In this document: one piece after another, positions 52,458-56,417 of the stretch
Layout: every line of letters begins with the position of its first letter
How positions within the stretch are numbered: the stretch's first letter is position 1
Assembly (NCBI GenBank): GCA_003552625.1
Contig: PUNM01000113.1
Span: 1-56,417 of the forward strand
Direction: 5' to 3'
Origin: Ectothiorhodospiraceae bacterium
GTDB taxonomy: Bacteria > Pseudomonadota > Gammaproteobacteria > Nitrococcales > Halorhodospiraceae
DNA: 56,417 nt
Notes under the pieces: generated by a model
What the model was told of the DNA's origin: nothing
The model's input: the letters and a program-made list of their open reading frames with translations, nothing else
Databases searched by the model: none
Position numbers and translations under genes: made by a program

Positions 52458-52474
52458 TGTACCGTCGTGGTGCA
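52458..52474 (-). promoter_or_regulatory. Candidate NtrC-binding dyad upstream of glnA
   Basis: On the minus strand the site reads TGCACC-N5-GGTACA, one base off the perfect NtrC dyad TGCACC-N5-GGTGCA. It lies 43 bases upstream of the glnA ATG. No sigma-54 promoter (TGGCAC-N5-TTGC) was recognised in the short gap, so it could repress a sigma-70 promoter or act with an undetected promoter. Confidence 0.5.
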
Positions 52475-52561
52475 ACCACCCGCGATCGCGCCTTATTGTG
52501 GGGCATTTGGACGAGTGGCGCACGGTTTCTGTTCGTCGCGGCGCGCTGCAGGGGTGCAGCG

Positions 52562-52795
52562 TCAGCCGGAACCAACCCGCAGACGTACGTAGATCTCTTG
52601 CCCGGATTCCCGGGTCTCGATCACCTCGTGGCCGTGGACGCGGGACCAGGCCGGAATATCCTCAAGAACGCCGGGGTCCGTGGCAACGATCTCAAGCTCG
52701 TCGCCAGCGGCCATCCCGGCAACCGCCGCCTGCGTCCGGATTACCGGCATGGGGCAGAGCAGGTTGCGACAGTCGAGGGATTCACTTGCTGCCAT
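52562..52795 (-). CDS. TusA-family sulfur carrier/sulfurtransferase
   Basis: 77 residues. The SirA/TusA fold starts LDCRNLLCPMPVIRT, with the persulfide Cys14 in the CPxP motif and an extra Cys9; ATDPGVLEDIPAWSRVHGHEV is the rest of the domain. TusA proteins relay sulfur for tRNA thiolation or, in sulfur oxidisers, in dissimilatory sulfur metabolism. The ATG at 52795 lies inside the 3' end of the PP-loop gene (14-base overlap), so both are made together and it probably delivers sulfur to that protein. Confidence 0.85.
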   Translation of the reverse strand: MAASESLDCRNLLCPMPVIRTQAAVAGMAAGDELEIVATDPGVLEDIPAWSRVHGHEVIETRESGQEIYVRLRVGSG

Positions 52796-53846
52796 GCTGG
52801 CCTCCCACATACCAGTCATCGGGGACCGCCTCCGGCGGTAGCGGTGCCACGCGCAGGCTCCGGCTGGTGCCGTCGCGCTCGATGGCCTCAACCTCCACTT
52901 CATCGGCACTGCGTCCGGAGGAGTAACGGGCGACGAGCCGCGCCGCCAGGTCCAGGTCCTGCTCGCTCGCCGAACCGTCGAGCAGAGCAATGGGTCCCCC
53001 GTGGCTGACGGTACGCAGATGAGTGAACTGCTTGCGGTACCCTTCCAGGAAGCGCGTCTCGCCCTCCTCGCGGGCGATGATCAGCTTGAAGTGGGGCCGG
53101 GGACGGAGGTGGCGACCGACCTTGAGCAGCATGATGTCGTCCATGTCGTAGTTGCGCGCTCCGCGCGCCTCCCAAAGGTCGGCGAGCTTGGCGGAGTAGG
53201 TCTCATCGGTGAGGAAGCAGCAGCCGCCGGCCGGTTGCGCCCAGGTTTCGATTCCCAGCCGCTTGGCGAGGGCCATTTGCGGCTTACGGGAACGCCCGGA
53301 GAAATCGTAGAGCTGGTCTCGATCCACCCAGCCCTCGCGCTCAGGGCGTGTCGGCTCCAGGAGCTTCGCACTCAGTGGCCGAAGCAGCCGATCCTCGGCA
53401 CCGGACTCCCGGGTCACCACCGGCAGGTGCTTGCGCGTCTGCGACTTCGGCCGCTGCCCGATGACCTCGCCGGAGATGATGAAGTCGTAACCGTTCGCCT
53501 CGATCCACTCGAGGGCCTTGCCGACCATGAAGATCTTGCAGTCCAGGCACGGGTTCAGGTTGGCCCCGTACCCGTGACGGGGATTGGTGAGGACCTCCTT
53601 GTACTCCTCGATGACATCGACGATGTGCAAGGGTATGCCCAGCTGCTCAGCGACCCAGAGGGCATTGTTGCGCTTCGGTCGCTCCTGGTCCTGACGGCGT
53701 ATGGCGTGAGTGTGCCCCTCGACGCAGAAGCCGGTAAAGAAGTTGATCCCCTCGACATGCACGCCCTGCTCCTGGACCACGCGGGCGGCGAGCATGGAAT
53801 CGAGGCCGCCGGAGATCAGCGCCACAGCCTTTGGCTGGTCAGTCAT
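52782..53846 (-). CDS. PP-loop tRNA-thiolase-like protein with C-terminal NFACT-R-like domain
   Basis: 354 residues. The N-terminal PP-loop (AdoMet/ATP pyrophosphatase) motif is SGGLDSM (residues 12-18). Cys pairs occur as CLDC (100, 103) and GGCC (209, 210), with [14 protein letters not shown] between. The family is usually annotated as tRNA 5-methylaminomethyl-2-thiouridylate methyltransferase but differs from true MnmA (no matching MnmA C-terminal domain). The C-terminal part (residues about 235-330, [27 protein letters not shown]) resembles the NFACT-R RNA-binding domain seen in some tRNA thiolases. Product unknown. It overlaps the TusA gene, suggesting direct sulfur transfer. ATG start at 53846. 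Confidence 0.7.
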   Translation of the reverse strand: MTDQPKAVALISGGLDSMLAARVVQEQGVHVEGINFFTGFCVEGHTHAIRRQDQERPKRNNALWVAEQLGIPLHIVDVIEEYKEVLTNPRHGYGANLNPCLDCKIFMVGKALEWIEANGYDFIISGEVIGQRPKSQTRKHLPVVTRESGAEDRLLRPLSAKLLEPTRPEREGWVDRDQLYDFSGRSRKPQMALAKRLGIETWAQPAGGCCFLTDETYSAKLADLWEARGARNYDMDDIMLLKVGRHLRPRPHFKLIIAREEGETRFLEGYRKQFTHLRTVSHGGPIALLDGSASEQDLDLAARLVARYSSGRSADEVEVEAIERDGTSRSLRVAPLPPEAVPDDWYVGGQHGSK

Positions 53847-53907
53847 GGCCGGTTTCGATCCGTTCCGAATGTGACGGCGATTCTACCAAAAACGCCCGGT
53901 ATCCCCG

Positions 53908-53936
53908 TGCAAGGCGCGCCCGCGCCTCGCTATACT
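53908..53936 (+). promoter_or_regulatory. Candidate promoter of glyQS
   Basis: A -10 TATACT at 53931-53936 lies 46 bases before the glyQ TTG. The matching -35 is poor (TGCAAG at 53908-53913, spacing 17). Confidence 0.4.
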
Positions 53937-53981
53937 GCGCGGCTACGTCGAAAACCGCCGCGAACACCAACGGAGGCGAGC

Positions 53982-54899
53982 TTGGCCGAGCGACCGCGGG
54001 ACTTTCAGGACCTGATTCTTCGGCTCCAGGAGTACTGGGCCCGACAGGGATGCGTGGTGGTGCAACCGCTGGATATGGAGGTCGGCGCGGGCACATTCCA
54101 CCCGGCAACCTTCCTGCGAGCGGTAGGCCCGGAGCCCTGGCACGCGGCCTACGTGCAGCCCTCACGCCGGCCCACGGACGGCCGCTACGGCGAGAACCCG
54201 AACCGCCTGCAGCACTACTACCAGTACCAGGTGGTGCTCAAGCCCTCGCCGGCGGATTTCCAGGAGCGCTACCTGGGCTCGCTGGAGCAGCTCGGCATCG
54301 ATCCCCTGGTCCACGACATCCGTTTTGTCGAGGATGACTGGGAGTCGCCGACACTCGGCGCCTGGGGACTCGGCTGGGAGGTCTGGCTCAACGGCATGGA
54401 GATCACGCAGTTCACCTACTTCCAGCAGGTAGGGGGCCTCGACTGCCGGCCGGTGATGGGCGAGATCACCTATGGGCTCGAGCGGATCGCCATGTACCTT
54501 CAGGACGTGGAGAGTGTCTACGACCTGGTGTGGACCGAGACCGACGCAGGACCGGTGACCTACGGTGATGTCTTCCTTCAGAACGAACGGGAGCAGTCGG
54601 CTTACAACTTTGAGCACGCACCGGTTGCCGAGCTGCGAGAGGCCTTCGCGTTGCAGGAGCGGGAGTGTCAGCGGCTCGTCGAACTCGGTCTGCCGCTGCC
54701 AGCCTACGAGCAGGTCCTCAAGGCCTCGCACACCTTCAACCTGCTCGACGCCCGCGGGGCGATCTCGGTGACCGAGCGGCAGGGCTACATCCTACGGGTG
54801 CGGGATCTCGCCCGCGCCGTAGCGCACGCGTATTACGAGGCGCGTGAGGCCCTCGGTTTCCCCATGCTCCGAGAGAAGGAGTCGCAGCAAGATGGCTGA
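53982..54899 (+). CDS. glyQ: Glycine-tRNA ligase alpha subunit
   Basis: 305 residues. Class II synthetase motifs: [41 protein letters not shown], shown in parts by YWARQGC and [43 protein letters not shown] near residue 60, and [14 protein letters not shown] near residue 170. It charges tRNA-Gly together with the GlyS beta subunit. The start is a TTG at 53982 with a perfect GGAGG 7 bases upstream. glyS starts 8 bases before its stop. Confidence 0.95.
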   Translation: MAERPRDFQDLILRLQEYWARQGCVVVQPLDMEVGAGTFHPATFLRAVGPEPWHAAYVQPSRRPTDGRYGENPNRLQHYYQYQVVLKPSPADFQERYLGSLEQLGIDPLVHDIRFVEDDWESPTLGAWGLGWEVWLNGMEITQFTYFQQVGGLDCRPVMGEITYGLERIAMYLQDVESVYDLVWTETDAGPVTYGDVFLQNEREQSAYNFEHAPVAELREAFALQERECQRLVELGLPLPAYEQVLKASHTFNLLDARGAISVTERQGYILRVRDLARAVAHAYYEAREALGFPMLREKESQQDG

Positions 54900-56417
54900 A
54901 TATCGACCGCTGCTCATCGAGATCGGCACCGAGGAACTGCCGCCGAAGGCCCTTCGGCGGCTCATGGATGCATTCGCCGAGGATCTGGTCAATGCGCTCG
55001 AAGAGGCGCGACTGGAGCCGCAGGGCGTGCACCGCTACGCCACCCCACGGCGCCTCGCCCTGTTCATCGAGCAGCTGCGCACGCAACAGGCCGACGCGCC
55101 GTTGGAGCGATTGGGGCCCAAGGTCGAAGCAGCCTACGACGAGGCGGGCGAGCCAACCCGGGCAGCGCTGGGCTTCGCCCGCTCCTGCGGTGCGGAATTG
55201 GCGGATCTGGAGGTGGTCTCCACGGACAAGGGTGATCGCCTGCGCTGGCAGGGCGTCGAGCGGGGACAGCCTGCCACCGATCTGGTCCCGGAGCGGGTCG
55301 AGAACGCCCTCAAGGGTCTCCCGATCCCGAAACGGATGCGCTGGGGCAGCGGGGAAGTGCAGTTCGTCCGCCCCATCCACTGGTGCGTCGGCCTCCTTGG
55401 GGAGAGCGTGATCCCGGGGTCGATTCTCGGCATCCCAATCGACCGGGTCACCTACGGGCACCGCTTTCATGGTGCCGGCCGACAGGGGATCGAAATCTCG
55501 CAGCCGTCCGCCTACGCCCAGATACTGCGCGATCAGGGTTGGGTCGTTGCGAGCTTCACGGAGCGCCGCGAGGCCGTTTACGAAGCGGTGCAGGCACAGG
55601 CTCGGGCGGCTGGCGGCGAACCCGTCGGGGATGAAGCGCTCTTCGATGAAGTAGCCGGACTGGTGGAGTGGCCAGTGGCCCTGACCGGAGACTTTGACCA
55701 GCGCTTCCTGGCGATGCCCGAGGAGGCGCTGATCTCCAGCATGCAGGGCCATCAGCGCTGCTTCCCGGTGCGCGCGGCAAACGGTGAGCTGACCGCGCGC
55801 TTTGTAACGGTGGCCAACATTGAGAGCCGCAACCCGGACGAGGTGCGCCGCGGCAATGAGAGGGTGATCCGGCCCCGTCTGGCCGATGCCGAGTTTTTTT
55901 GGCACCAGGACCGGCGTACGCCGCTGGGCGAGCGTCTCAGCGGGCTGGAGGAGGTTACCTTCCACCGCCGCCTAGGGACGCTGCAAGCCCGCAGTCAGCG
56001 CATCGCGCGCCTAGCGCGCTCCATTGCAGAGCGGATTGGGGGTTCCGGCACGGCGGCGGAACGCGCCGGCCTACTGTGCAAATGCGATCTCACTACCGAG
56101 ATGGTGGATGAATTCCCCGAATTGCAGGGGATCATGGGCGGCTACTACGCGAGCTCCGACGGTGAGCCGGAGGGCGTCGCTCGCGGGATCGCAGAGCACT
56201 ACCGCCCCGCATTCGCCGGGGATGAACTGCCTGCGAGCCTGGAGGGCCGAGCGGTCAGCATCGCCGACCGGGCGGATACGCTGGTGGGAATCTTCGCCGC
56301 CGACGGCCCCCCATCGGCGGAGAAGGATCCGTTCGGGCTGCGCCGCTCAGCCATCGGCCTCCTGCGGTGTCTGATCGAGGGCGGACACCCCGTATCCCTG
56401 CGGGGCCTGTTCGACGA
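54892..56417 (+). CDS. glyS: Glycine-tRNA ligase beta subunit, partial (cut by window end)
   Basis: The first about 508 residues are in the window. It begins [21 protein letters not shown], with the [13 protein letters not shown] block near residue 45, [18 protein letters not shown] near residue 145, and [16 protein letters not shown] near residue 285. The HD-type segment [19 protein letters not shown] is seen near residue 405. The beta subunit binds tRNA-Gly. The ATG overlaps the glyQ 3' end. The ORF runs to the end of the window without a stop. Confidence 0.93.
   Translation, partial: MAEYRPLLIEIGTEELPPKALRRLMDAFAEDLVNALEEARLEPQGVHRYATPRRLALFIEQLRTQQADAPLERLGPKVEAAYDEAGEPTRAALGFARSCGAELADLEVVSTDKGDRLRWQGVERGQPATDLVPERVENALKGLPIPKRMRWGSGEVQFVRPIHWCVGLLGESVIPGSILGIPIDRVTYGHRFHGAGRQGIEISQPSAYAQILRDQGWVVASFTERREAVYEAVQAQARAAGGEPVGDEALFDEVAGLVEWPVALTGDFDQRFLAMPEEALISSMQGHQRCFPVRAANGELTARFVTVANIESRNPDEVRRGNERVIRPRLADAEFFWHQDRRTPLGERLSGLEEVTFHRRLGTLQARSQRIARLARSIAERIGGSGTAAERAGLLCKCDLTTEMVDEFPELQGIMGGYYASSDGEPEGVARGIAEHYRPAFAGDELPASLEGRAVSIADRADTLVGIFAADGPPSAEKDPFGLRRSAIGLLRCLIEGGHPVSLRGLFD

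Noticed and set aside
1-56417. CRISPR arrays, IS elements, prophage, tRNA or rRNA genes
   Set aside because: Intergenic regions were read for regular repeats, transposase-like ORFs, T-loop and rRNA motifs; none was convincing. A tRNAscan or rRNA model search would settle the RNA part.

Overview
The window is a 56.4 kb stretch of a high-GC (roughly 65% by eye) gammaproteobacterial chromosome. It carries ubiquinone genes (ubiE-ubiJ-ubiB, ubiH) and a menA-type prenyltransferase, so both quinone types may be made. Gene-order hallmarks of Gammaproteobacteria are present: zapA-6S RNA-fau, ygfB-pepP-ubiH, lptM-lysA-dapF-DUF484-xerC, hslVU-DUF971-ubiE-ubiJ-ubiB, yibN-secB-gpsA facing envC-ctpA-yibQ, and glnA-ntrB-ntrC. 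Many exported proteins are strongly acidic (the cytochrome linker, the EnvC coiled coil, the Bax-like protein), which suits a halophile. An Ectothiorhodospiraceae member close to Halorhodospira or Alkalilimnicola is my best guess; this is inference, not a database result.

Layout. 1-258: 5' end of a biotin carboxylase/pyruvate carboxylase gene (minus). 505-825: remnant of a transglutaminase-like gene. 941-2727: PfpI-type DJ-1 protein and a FemAB-like acyltransferase (minus). 3029-7943: YjbQ, an Atm1-type ABC exporter, a membrane protein, then a cytochrome c lipoprotein translationally coupled to an ABC1 kinase. 7980-11643: PH-domain membrane protein, DoxX, MenA, MoaD, DUF2905, RpiA. 11713-15457: threonine deaminase, a secreted polysaccharide deacetylase and a Bax-like glucosaminidase. 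15525-18200: hydrolase, EVE protein, Fau, 6S RNA, ZapA and a ZapB-like coiled coil (minus). 18308-21429: ygfB-pepP-ubiH. 21481-24144: ferric iron uptake FbpA/FbpB behind a Fur-like box, with no ATPase gene beside it.

24237-29192 is a glycine cleavage operon, gcvT-gcvH-gcvPA-tpx-gcvPB, with a thiol peroxidase placed between the two halves of the P protein. 29345-33090 holds a PfkB sugar/nucleoside kinase, ampD, apaH and a transaldolase. 33091-36990 is the LptM/DAP-lysine/XerC operon. 37066-42362 is hslVU followed by ubiquinone genes. 42359-46212 (minus) is YajL plus the cell-envelope set YibQ-CtpA-EnvC. 46340-48345 (plus) is YibN-SecB-GpsA. 48353-52415 (minus) is the nitrogen control set GlnA, NtrB, NtrC with a terminator and a candidate NtrC site. 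52562-53846 (minus) is a TusA-like sulfur carrier overlapping a PP-loop tRNA-thiolase-like protein. 53982-56417 (plus) is glyQ and a glyS cut off by the window end.

Most of the window is housekeeping. No phage, IS element, CRISPR array, rRNA or tRNA was recognised. The parts most worth a second look are the PP-loop/TusA pair, the tpx insertion in the gcv operon, the cytochrome c/ABC1 kinase pair, the menA gene in a ubiquinone genome, and several compact inverted repeats next to start codons. Several genes appear to start at TTG.
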